NCBI GenBank assembly: GCA_039978895.1
Contig: JBDWAL010000029.1
Location: forward strand, 1-64,000
From: Aliishimia sp039978895
Lineage (GTDB): Bacteria > Pseudomonadota > Alphaproteobacteria > Rhodobacterales > Rhodobacteraceae
Length of the DNA: 64,000 bases
Direction of reading: 5' to 3'
Shown: piece by piece, positions 17,763-24,577 of the stretch
Numbering within the stretch: position 1 is the stretch's first letter
Layout: every line of letters starts with the position of its first letter
The notes under the pieces: generated by a model
The model's database searches: none
Seen by the model: the letters and a program-made list of their open reading frames with translations, nothing else
What the model was told of the DNA's origin: nothing
Program-made: the position numbers and the translations under genes

Positions 17763-18761
17763 TTACTCAGTCTTAAAAAGAAGTTTTCCCATCTCAAGTC
17801 GCGAGGACAGGCGCTGTACAATATCAGCTGTTTTAATAGTATCTCGCTCGTCAAGTATGGCGTTCTTCACAGCATCCTCCGCCGCGCGCGCAATTTCAGC
17901 CTGGCTGAGACCTTCTGAAGCTTCAAATACTGACGACCAAACGATGCGAGGATATTTCAAAGGCCGGAGGTTCGCTTTGATAATGCTGCGTATCTCTTCT
18001 GGGGTGGGGGGCAGAAACTCCAAAACCAAGTCAAAGCGACGCAGCAAAGCCCGGTCGAGCAGTTCTGGGAAGTTCGTTGCACCAATGACCACGCTGTCGG
18101 TTGAGTTTGTCTCTTCCATGAACTGCAAGAAGGAGTTTAAGACGCGGCGCATCTCTGCCACGTCGTTTGTTGCACCACGGTTTCCACCAACTGCATCAAA
18201 TTCATCAAAGAGATAAACGCCGCGGTAAGCGTGAATTTCGTCGAAGATCAGGCGCATTTTGGCAGCGGTCTCACCCATAAACCGTGTGATTAGACTGTCA
18301 AAACGAATGACGAACAGTGGAAGCCTGAGGCTGCCTGCCAAAGCTTCGGCTGTCATGGTTTTTCCTGATCCAGGAGGACCTACGAACAATAAGCTCTTAC
18401 TGGGTGCTTTGCCATGTTCGTGCAATTGGAAGCGTCTTTGTTGCTGGCGAATGAGGTCATCAATCTGCTTGCGCACAGGTTTGGCCAAGGAAACCGCATC
18501 CAAATCGATATTGGGCGTTCTAAGCTCAAGCAACCCCTCAAGTTCACCGCGCGGCTCATCTATTCTTATGGGAACCAGATGTCCGCCGACGGTGGCGTGC
18601 TTGCGTGAATCCTGCACGGCAGCGCGAATATCCTCGGCGATCGTCTTACGACCACGGCGGGCCTCAGCTGCGGCGGCCTGCAGGGCGACTGAGTAAAACA
18701 TCTCATCGTCACCGTCAGCGCGGCTGCGCAGCATGGCTATGATTTGTTTTGCACTAGACAT
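17763..18761 (-). CDS. ietA: IetA-like AAA ATPase
   Basis: A 332-residue single-domain AAA ATPase. Walker A GPPGSGKT is at residues 128-135, Walker B VYLFDEFDA at 182-190 (Asp186, Glu187), the sensor asparagine in VVIGATN (Asn230), and arginine-finger candidates in RALLRRFDLVLEF. The first 60 residues (AKQIIAMLRSRADGDDEMFYS) match the helical N-terminal region typical of this clade, which may bind the protease or its target. A TTG at 18812 would add 17 residues; I prefer ATG 18761, which begins the conserved region. It is the first gene of the leftward operon and probably restrains or directs the subtilase. Confidence 0.87.
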   Translation of the reverse strand: MSSAKQIIAMLRSRADGDDEMFYSVALQAAAAEARRGRKTIAEDIRAAVQDSRKHATVGGHLVPIRIDEPRGELEGLLELRTPNIDLDAVSLAKPVRKQIDDLIRQQQRRFQLHEHGKAPSKSLLFVGPPGSGKTMTAEALAGSLRLPLFVIRFDSLITRFMGETAAKMRLIFDEIHAYRGVYLFDEFDAVGGNRGATNDVAEMRRVLNSFLQFMEETNSTDSVVIGATNFPELLDRALLRRFDLVLEFLPPTPEEIRSIIKANLRPLKYPRIVWSSVFEASEGLSQAEIARAAEDAVKNAILDERDTIKTADIVQRLSSRLEMGKLLFKTE

Positions 18762-19210
18762 ATTCGTCGGTCTTGCCTGATGGGCTCTGGCGAGCACTTG
18801 TTGATTGTTCAAAGAACGGACGCGTTCTTAGGGTTCATGCTAGCATCGCAGATGAGTAAAAGCCAGAATTTAAAGGCCAAATTCTACAAGACGATATTTC
18901 TGATATAGTTTTGAAATTGTTGCCTTTATTCAATTTTTTGGGAGATCAAAGCTGCGGCATTTCATAGCGGAAAAGGTGAGATCGGCGATTTGGGGTTCGC
19001 TGGTAGGGAGCTCCTACGTTTGTAGTTGCAGATCCACGCCCGTGGGGAAGTTTTTAGGTACCGTCAAACTCACTTTCAGCAAATTCCGAAACTCTCATTT
19101 TTTGGGTCTGTATTTAGGTAAATATTCGACCTTCGGTGCGACGGTCTGCTAGACGGGTTGGACAACTCACACACTCAACACACTGGTGCGAAATGGGCAG
19201 AGCGAAAGAG
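18762..19210. promoter_or_regulatory. Divergent promoter region of the two island operons
   Basis: About 450 bases separate the two divergent operons and must hold both promoters. A/T-rich sequence lies at 18870-18950. At 19003-19017 is a near-perfect inverted repeat, GTAGGGAGCTCCTAC, a candidate operator or hairpin. No gene is supported here; GTG 19136 and ATG 19193 are in frame with the rightward gene but lack ribosome sites. Confidence 0.45.
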
Positions 19211-20128
19211 ATGATGATGGCAATGGAGGAGGCCCAGTGGGAAAGTGCTGATGTTTCCTTTGTGTGCCCTGTTTGCGAAAAAGATGTTGGAGGATCCACT
19301 GATTTGCCGGTGGTTTATGACAACGGTTCTGAAGAGCACCTTCCAGTGACTGTGACATGCTTTGGTTGTAACACCTGCTTTGATGGTGAAGTCATTGCTG
19401 ATTGGAGCCGGTGTGAGATCACACTTCACGAGTATTCGGATGTTGAGATCGACGCAAATCCAATCCAAGGCTCAGAGTTTGGTCAGGATGACGATCATGA
19501 TTATTACGAATGGTTGGAACTACAGGAGCGTGAAACGCGACCGGTTTTTATGGCATTTTCCAAAACACTTGGAGATGTCAAAGCCTTGGCCGCAGAAGTG
19601 ACAAATCACGAACGGCCGCAGATGTTGGCGCGCATGTTGCTTGCCCAGTCCATTACGGCGCTTGAAGTTTTTTTGGCGGACAGTTTGATCTCGACTGTTG
19701 CTGGACACGAAGCAGCTCAAGCGCGCTTGTTGCGTTCAAAGAGTCTCAAAATCGGCGAGATCAATGTGCAGCTATCGGATTTGATAGGCGTTGTTGACGC
19801 TGCGAAGACAATGCTAATGACAAACCTGCAAGCGGTATCCTTTCACAATTTGGCGAAGGTCGCCAGCTTGTACCGCATCGGCCTCAAATTTGATATCATG
19901 CCCAAAGGAGAGGCGCTTGAATGTATTCAGACTGGAATCCGGCTGCGCCATGATTGTGTTCATCGCAATGGCATCGATAGAAATACTGGGGAAATGCATC
20001 AGATTGATCGGTTTGCACTGTTGGAACTCAACGATGCCTTGATGGCGATGGGCACAACCATCGATGAGCAGGTGGTCGCGTTTGAAGCTCAGACCTCTGA
20101 GGTCGACCGTAGTGACGAGACCCTTTAG
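19211..20128 (+). CDS. Zinc-ribbon plus HEPN-like protein
   Basis: A 305-residue protein (from ATG 19211; nearby in-frame ATGs 19214, 19217, 19223 and 19193 are alternatives). Near the N-terminus four or five cysteines are arranged as CPVC (19-22) and CFGCNTC (50-56), suggesting a zinc ribbon. The C-terminal half is helical and ends with RHDCVH at residues 246-251 followed by RNG, the R-x4-H motif of HEPN domains, which are frequent RNA-cleaving or structural parts of toxin and defence systems. It is followed 10 bases later by the long paralogue of the IetAS-linked protein. I infer a defence or conflict role; RNase activity is a guess from the motif. Confidence 0.65.
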   Translation: MMMAMEEAQWESADVSFVCPVCEKDVGGSTDLPVVYDNGSEEHLPVTVTCFGCNTCFDGEVIADWSRCEITLHEYSDVEIDANPIQGSEFGQDDDHDYYEWLELQERETRPVFMAFSKTLGDVKALAAEVTNHERPQMLARMLLAQSITALEVFLADSLISTVAGHEAAQARLLRSKSLKIGEINVQLSDLIGVVDAAKTMLMTNLQAVSFHNLAKVASLYRIGLKFDIMPKGEALECIQTGIRLRHDCVHRNGIDRNTGEMHQIDRFALLELNDALMAMGTTIDEQVVAFEAQTSEVDRSDETL

Positions 20129-20138
20129 AAAGGCTTCG

Positions 20139-21509
20139 ATGCCCACTCGTATCAGTAAAGCAAGATTTGATGAATTTACATTTGGCTTTAGAAGCTCGGG
20201 TGAGCAAAAGAGCTGGAATACGGTTGCTCATTGGTCGACGCACGAAGGCGATGCACTTGCGGCGCTCTTCTATGTGGAGGAGGCGGACTCTTATTTGGGT
20301 TTATTGTGCCTGCGAAACGATCAGCACAGGTTTCTTCCTCAGGGACCCTGGGTCCCCTTCCGAACGTTGCGGGAAGGGGAGGCGTCAATTTGTCAAAAAC
20401 TCAAAGAAATTGAAGAAAGAACAACAAATCTCGTCTGTCCCGTTGGTGACGGCAAACCGGGTGTCGATCTCTTTACTACTGGTCACAACGGCAAACTGAG
20501 TCCAGTTTTCGTCAACATCCGAGACACCTTGCATTCGCTAGCAGCACGACAACAACTGCAAGAGATTGCCCATTGGTTTGTCGACGGGGACGGCAATTTT
20601 GTGCGGGATTTTCAAACTGCTGGTACGGATGCGCGACTTTGGGAGTTGTATCTGTTCCGGGTGTTTCATGCACTGAATATGAAGGTTGATCAGAGCATCG
20701 CAATTCCTGACTTTGCTTTGGACTTGTACGGACAGAAAGTTTTTGTTGAAGCAGTCACCGCAAACGCAGGCAGCAATGAGGTTGCGGATCTCATGGCAGG
20801 TCCCACGCCGCGGCCGGATGACTTCTGGAAATTTGTCGAAAACGACATGCCGATCATTTTTGGATCCCCGCTCTACTCAAAGATGAAAAAGTTGTACTGG
20901 GAGAAAGAGGCCGTGAAAGGCCATCCGTTTGCTATTGCGATTGCCGATTTTCATGCGCCCGGGTCGATGATTTGGTCTCAGACCGCGCTTTCAATCTATT
21001 TATATGGAACTAGTGTTGAAAAGGTTCAGGGCCCTGATGGGCAGGTGGTAGCGATACCCAAGCCGCTTCAATCTCATACCAAGGGCGACAAATCCATTCC
21101 AACGAACTTCTTTGCTCAGCCTGGGACAGAGAATATTTCAGCTGTGATTTTCTCAAACGCGGGTACGAAAGCAAAGTTCTCTCGGATGGGAACGCTTGCC
21201 GGATTTGGAGACCCCACGGTGGCTGTGAGACGCATCGGCACGCTTTCTAATCCAGCGCCAGGCGCGCTTGAAGGTATTCCGTTTGATGTGAACATCGAGA
21301 ACGGAGAATACTTCGAGGGCTGGGCCGATGAGCTAGAGATTTATCACAACCCGAACTCTCTAATCCCTTGGCCCGGTGAGGACTTGATGCCCGCCGCAAC
21401 CCACTTTCGACACGAGGGTGACGATTTGGTTTGGAGAGGTGCCCCGTTCCGAGTTCTGAATTCATTCACTCAAGTAAAGTCAAAGCCCCCTTTTCCGACA
21501 ACAAAATAG
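20139..21509 (+). CDS. Long paralogue of the IetAS-linked unrecognised family
   Basis: A 456-residue protein whose residues about 130-450 are homologous to most of the protein at 14081-15217: VDGDGNFVRDFQT, DARLWELYLFRVF, IPDFALDLYGQKVFVEAVTAN, FGSPLYSKMKKLYW, IPTNFFAQPGTENISAVIF and a late YHNPNSLIPWP. The first 120 residues are an extra domain absent from the short paralogue, with strands such as ALAALFYVEEADSYLGLL. Glu169, Asp191 and Glu204 fit a PD-(D/E)xK-like core but the lysine is not evident. It forms an operon with the HEPN-like gene (10-base gap). ATG 20139 was chosen over upstream codons because those overlap the HEPN gene. Confidence 0.75.
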   Translation: MPTRISKARFDEFTFGFRSSGEQKSWNTVAHWSTHEGDALAALFYVEEADSYLGLLCLRNDQHRFLPQGPWVPFRTLREGEASICQKLKEIEERTTNLVCPVGDGKPGVDLFTTGHNGKLSPVFVNIRDTLHSLAARQQLQEIAHWFVDGDGNFVRDFQTAGTDARLWELYLFRVFHALNMKVDQSIAIPDFALDLYGQKVFVEAVTANAGSNEVADLMAGPTPRPDDFWKFVENDMPIIFGSPLYSKMKKLYWEKEAVKGHPFAIAIADFHAPGSMIWSQTALSIYLYGTSVEKVQGPDGQVVAIPKPLQSHTKGDKSIPTNFFAQPGTENISAVIFSNAGTKAKFSRMGTLAGFGDPTVAVRRIGTLSNPAPGALEGIPFDVNIENGEYFEGWADELEIYHNPNSLIPWPGEDLMPAATHFRHEGDDLVWRGAPFRVLNSFTQVKSKPPFPTTK

Positions 21510-21701
21510 ATTTGAGCAGGCGGCAACTGATAGGGCCTAGGATCTGTTGCGCCACAGCTTGCTGTTCTCAAAATGACGATCTGAAAGCGAAACTCTATGT
21601 CACAGTTCCTAGGTAAAAAGCTCTCCATACTGATCCCTGACATTGCCAAGCTGGATGGTTGCATGACCAAATCTCAAGAGATGGAGCCGAAAGGTGCTCA
21701 T

Positions 21702-21847
21702 ACAGGTCGATTTGCAAGCTTATGCTACAAATCTGCACTCTTATGGTCCAATGACACAAACAGCTACAAAGTGGTGAGCTCCGGTTCATTCGAGCTATCC
21801 AGCAACTGTTGAAAAGTCAGTTGCTCTACCATCTGAGCTAGGCTTTC
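21702..21847. repeat. Left copy of a direct repeat containing a decayed tRNA-Lys
   Basis: This segment is a diverged direct repeat of 22167-22312. Shared blocks include GCAAGCTTATGCT, AAATCTGCACTCTTATGGTC, TGGTGAGC and AGTCAGTTGCTCTACCA. The repeat covers the tRNA-Lys gene and about 70 bases beyond its 3' end, so it is longer than a simple attachment site and looks like a duplicated locus or an element-borne tRNA end. Confidence 0.6.
21772..21847 (-). pseudogene. Degraded tRNA-Lys(TTT) copy
   Basis: Read leftward, the D-arm (GCTCAGATGGTAGAGC) and the anticodon loop with TTT are kept almost as in the intact gene at 22237-22312, and a CCA end is encoded. The T-arm is badly altered (CTCGAATGAACC in place of GTTCGAATCCTGC) and the acceptor ends no longer pair. 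It is very unlikely to be functional. Confidence 0.65.
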
Positions 21848-21957
21848 AAAACTGGCCTACTGGGAGCACGTTTCAGGAATTCGTGCGGGGGCGATTCAAA
21901 CCGCTCAAAATCCCAAAAACCTAAACTTCATGTGCAAAGTAGTGGTCTTACCCGACA

Positions 21958-22000
21958 TAAGTTGCGTTTCTCGCCGGACAAGTTGCGATTCACGCCGGAC
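21958..22000. repeat. Two tandem copies of a 21-base unit
   Basis: AAGTTGCGTTTCTCGCCGGAC (21 bases; 21959-21979) is followed directly by a second copy (21980-22000) differing at two positions (T to A in each case). Short tandem terminal repeats occur at the ends of some insertion sequences such as the IS21 family and next to recombinase sites, but the identity here is open. Confidence 0.45.
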
Positions 22001-22017
22001 GGCACAAACAGGAAAGC

Positions 22018-22095
22018 TGGCTGGGGTGGTCGGATTCGAACCTACGGTACACGCTACCAAAAAGCGTTGCCTTACCAACTCAACGGTTCACCGAG
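22018..22095 (-). pseudogene. Degraded tRNA-Gln(TTG) copy
   Basis: Read leftward it has a good anticodon arm (ACGCT, loop TTTTGGT, AGCGT; anticodon TTG), the tRNA-Gln features GTGTACCGTAGGTTCGAATC and CACCCCAG, and an encoded CCA. But the 5' acceptor strand pairs at only four of seven positions, the T-stem has a mismatch, and the D-arm carries extra bases. It is probably a decayed or recombined copy carried by an integrated element. Confidence 0.6.
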
Positions 22096-22166
22096 ATTGT
22101 CTCCGCCAACCCAAAGCGAGGAGTCATCTCGATTTCAGTCTCAAATTGGTCTTGAAAGCTAACCAA

Positions 22167-22312
22167 ACGGGCAGCTTAGCAAGCTTATGCTCCAAATCTG
22201 CACTCTTATGGTCTACTGACAATAACTTGAAAGTAATGGTGAGCCCTGCAGGATTCGAACCTGCGACCCACTGATTAAAAGTCAGTTGCTCTACCAACTG
22301 AGCTAAGGGCCC
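22167..22312. repeat. Right copy of the direct repeat (intact tRNA-Lys and 3' flank)
   Basis: This is the better-preserved partner of the repeat at 21702-21847. It holds the intact tRNA-Lys gene (22237-22312) and about 70 bases beyond its 3' end. The two copies start 465 bases apart, with the decayed tRNA-Gln sequence between them. Confidence 0.6.
22237..22312 (-). tRNA. tRNA-Lys (anticodon TTT)
   Basis: A complete 76-base cloverleaf on the minus strand. The acceptor GGGCCCT pairs with AGGGCTC (one G-T pair), D-arm GCTCAGTTGGTAGAGC, anticodon stem ACTGA/TCAGT with loop CTTTTAA (anticodon TTT), T-arm GCAGG/CCTGC around TTCGAAT, discriminator A and encoded CCA. It is the likely insertion target for the element(s) to its left in window coordinates. 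Confidence 0.95.
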
Positions 22313-22416
22313 ACTAGACGGCTAACTAGAAAGCTACGAGGGTGGGGTCAAGCCCGAATTTACGACTTGTTCGCAACATACTGGATTCATTGTCTCAGGG
22401 TCGCTATATCCCCGCC

Positions 22417-23247
22417 ATGAATACTGTCATGGAACCCGGCCTGCCCTTCATGAAAATGCATGGGCTTGGAAACGATTTTGTCGTCTTGGATGCGCGCGAG
22501 CAAAACTTGAGGATGACCTCGAAAATTGCAATCGCCTTGGCTGACAGGCATTGTGGTGTCGGCTTTGATCAACTGGCAGTGATCACACCTGGGCAAGATG
22601 CTCACCTTACTTTTTACAATGCTGATGGCTCGTTTTCAGCAGCGTGCGGGAATGCAACCCGTTGTATTGCAAGGATGATTTTAGATGAAACCGGCGAAAG
22701 TGAATTAACGTTAACGACAGACCGCGGTGATCTTTTGGTGAAGGATGCGGGCAATGGATTGACGTCTGTCAATATGGGACAGCCGCAACTTTCATGGCAC
22801 GATGTCCCTCTTTCCAAGGAAATGGACACGCTTGAATTGCCTATCGAAGGGACCCCGACGGCAACAGGTATGGGGAACCCACATTGCACCTTTTTCGTTG
22901 AGAATGTTGAGTCCGTAGACTTGGAAACATTTGGATCAAGTTTCGAACATAATCCACTATTTCCGGAACGCACCAACGTGCAAGTCGCTCAAATCATCGG
23001 AACCAATCACATCAGGATGCGCGTTTGGGAGCGCGGAACGGGAATCACCCTCGCTTCAGGGTCTTCATCTTGCGCAACTGCAGTCGCTGCTGTGCGCAAG
23101 GGCCTCACGGGGCGGCAAGTTCAGATCGACTTGGATGGCGGAACGCTGCACGTTAATTGGGCCGAGGACGGCGTTTGGATGACCGGCCCGACCACGCATG
23201 TTTTTTCTGGCACACTCACGCCTGAATGGTTGGCATCTGTGTCATGA
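22417..23247 (+). CDS. dapF: Diaminopimelate epimerase
   Basis: A 276-residue epimerase turning LL- into meso-diaminopimelate, the precursor of lysine and peptidoglycan. The family motifs are present: MKMHGLGNDFVVLD at the N-terminus, the first catalytic cysteine in AACGNATRC, the second in ASGSSSCATA, and the GMGNPHCTFF segment. The start is either ATG 22417 (MNTVMEPG) or ATG 22429; both precede the conserved block closely. The open frame from 22342 is too far upstream. The stop overlaps the start of the next gene by ATGA, so the two are translated together, an arrangement common in Rhodobacterales. Confidence 0.95.
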   Translation: MNTVMEPGLPFMKMHGLGNDFVVLDAREQNLRMTSKIAIALADRHCGVGFDQLAVITPGQDAHLTFYNADGSFSAACGNATRCIARMILDETGESELTLTTDRGDLLVKDAGNGLTSVNMGQPQLSWHDVPLSKEMDTLELPIEGTPTATGMGNPHCTFFVENVESVDLETFGSSFEHNPLFPERTNVQVAQIIGTNHIRMRVWERGTGITLASGSSSCATAVAAVRKGLTGRQVQIDLDGGTLHVNWAEDGVWMTGPTTHVFSGTLTPEWLASVS

Positions 23248-24497
23248 GCGCCGCGAAATTCACAACTCTGGGCTGCCGTCTGAACGCCTACGAGACAGAA
23301 GCCATGAAAGAGTTAACCGAATCGGCGGGCGTACAAAATGCTGTGGTTGTGAACACTTGCGCAGTGACCGCCGAAGCGGTGCGCAAAGCTCGCAAAGAAA
23401 TACGCAAGTTACGCCGCGAAAACCCGGATGCTCGGCTGATTGTCACGGGTTGCGCTGCCCAAACTGAACCCGAAACCTTTGCACAAATGGATGAAGTAGA
23501 TGCGGTGATCGGCAACACTGAAAAGATGCAACCCGAGACCTGGCGGGGACTAGCGGCCGACTTTATTGGCAAGACAGAAGCCGTGCAGGTCGACGACATC
23601 ATGTCGGTCACTGAAACCGCTGGGCATCTTATTGATGGCTTTGGGACGCGTTCGCGCGCTTATGTGCAAGTTCAAAACGGGTGTGATCATCGATGCACCT
23701 TTTGCATTATCCCCTATGGCCGTGGAAATTCGCGATCCGTCCCTGCTGGTGTGGTCGTGGAACAAATCACACGCTTGGTGGACAAAGGCTTCAACGAAGT
23801 GGTGTTGACCGGCGTGGACCTGACGTCATGGGGCGCTGATCTGCCTGCGGAACCGAAGCTTGGCGACTTGGTGATGCGCATTCTAAAGTTGGTGCCGGAG
23901 TTACCGCGCCTCCGGATTTCCTCAATCGATTCAATCGAGGTTGACGAAAACCTGATGCAGGCCATCGCAACCGAGCCTCGTCTTATGCCCCACTTGCACC
24001 TGTCGCTTCAACATGGCGACGACTTGATCTTAAAGCGCATGAAGCGCCGCCACTTACGCGATGACGCAATCCGCTTCGCTCAAGATGCACGCAAGCTACG
24101 GCCCGACATGACATTTGGTGCCGATATTATCGCAGGCTTCCCGACAGAGACAGAAGCGCATTTCGAAAACTCAATGCAACTCGTGCGGGAATGCGACCTG
24201 ACATGGCTTCATGTTTTCCCATATTCCGCCCGTGAGGGCACGCCCGCCGCCCGTATGCCGCCAGTGCAAGGCAACGCGATCAAGACCCGTGCTGCACGGT
24301 TGCGCAAAGCAGGAGAGGCACAGGTTGCTAAGCACCTCGCGGAACAGGTCGGTAAGACACATCATATACTCATGGAAAACCCGAATATGGGCCGCACAGA
24401 GCAGTTCACTGAAGTGCGCTTCGACAAACCTCAACCCGAAGGCCAGATCGTCACGGCGTTGATAACCGGTTGCGATCAGGCGCAGCTTATCGCTTAG
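23244..24497 (+). CDS. mtaB: tRNA t6A37 methylthiotransferase MtaB
   Basis: A 417-residue radical-SAM methylthiotransferase that adds a methylthio group to t6A at position 37 of ANN-decoding tRNAs. The N-terminal UPF0004 domain has the three cluster cysteines Cys11 (TLGCRLNAYE), Cys39 (NTCAVT) and Cys70 (VTGCAAQ). The radical-SAM motif is GCDHRCTFCIIPYGRG, with SLQHGDD and ADIIAGFPTET later in the barrel. The sequence TLGCRLN...E and the absence of further MiaB-specific features favour MtaB over MiaB. The C-terminal TRAM-like part is short. It overlaps dapF by 4 bases. Confidence 0.92.
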   Translation: MSAAKFTTLGCRLNAYETEAMKELTESAGVQNAVVVNTCAVTAEAVRKARKEIRKLRRENPDARLIVTGCAAQTEPETFAQMDEVDAVIGNTEKMQPETWRGLAADFIGKTEAVQVDDIMSVTETAGHLIDGFGTRSRAYVQVQNGCDHRCTFCIIPYGRGNSRSVPAGVVVEQITRLVDKGFNEVVLTGVDLTSWGADLPAEPKLGDLVMRILKLVPELPRLRISSIDSIEVDENLMQAIATEPRLMPHLHLSLQHGDDLILKRMKRRHLRDDAIRFAQDARKLRPDMTFGADIIAGFPTETEAHFENSMQLVRECDLTWLHVFPYSAREGTPAARMPPVQGNAIKTRAARLRKAGEAQVAKHLAEQVGKTHHILMENPNMGRTEQFTEVRFDKPQPEGQIVTALITGCDQAQLIA

Positions 24498-24577
24498 CAT
24501 TCAATCCGTTACTCATTCGGCAATACCCGATCAAATCTGCCGGTGGCGTCGGTTATCAGCTAGGTCTGAGATATACG

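Larger units (their letters stand above)
21510..22236. other. Decayed tRNA/integration region at the right end of the island
   Basis: No gene is supported in these 727 bases. The stretch holds a degraded tRNA-Lys copy (21772-21847), a degraded tRNA-Gln copy (22018-22095), a tandem 21-base repeat (21958-22000), and one copy of a long direct repeat shared with the intact tRNA-Lys and its flank. This is the expected scar of elements that insert at tRNA 3' ends. No integrase gene was found. Confidence 0.6.

Noticed and set aside
22018..22095. Functional tRNA-Gln
   Set aside because: The anticodon arm and 3' end are good, but the acceptor pairs at only four of seven positions and the D-arm and T-stem are altered. 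I keep it as a pseudogene.
21597..22274. Small rightward frames over the tRNA repeats
   Set aside because: Their products are translations of tRNA sequence and its flank (the same SLC.KSALLWS string appears in both copies); they are not genes.
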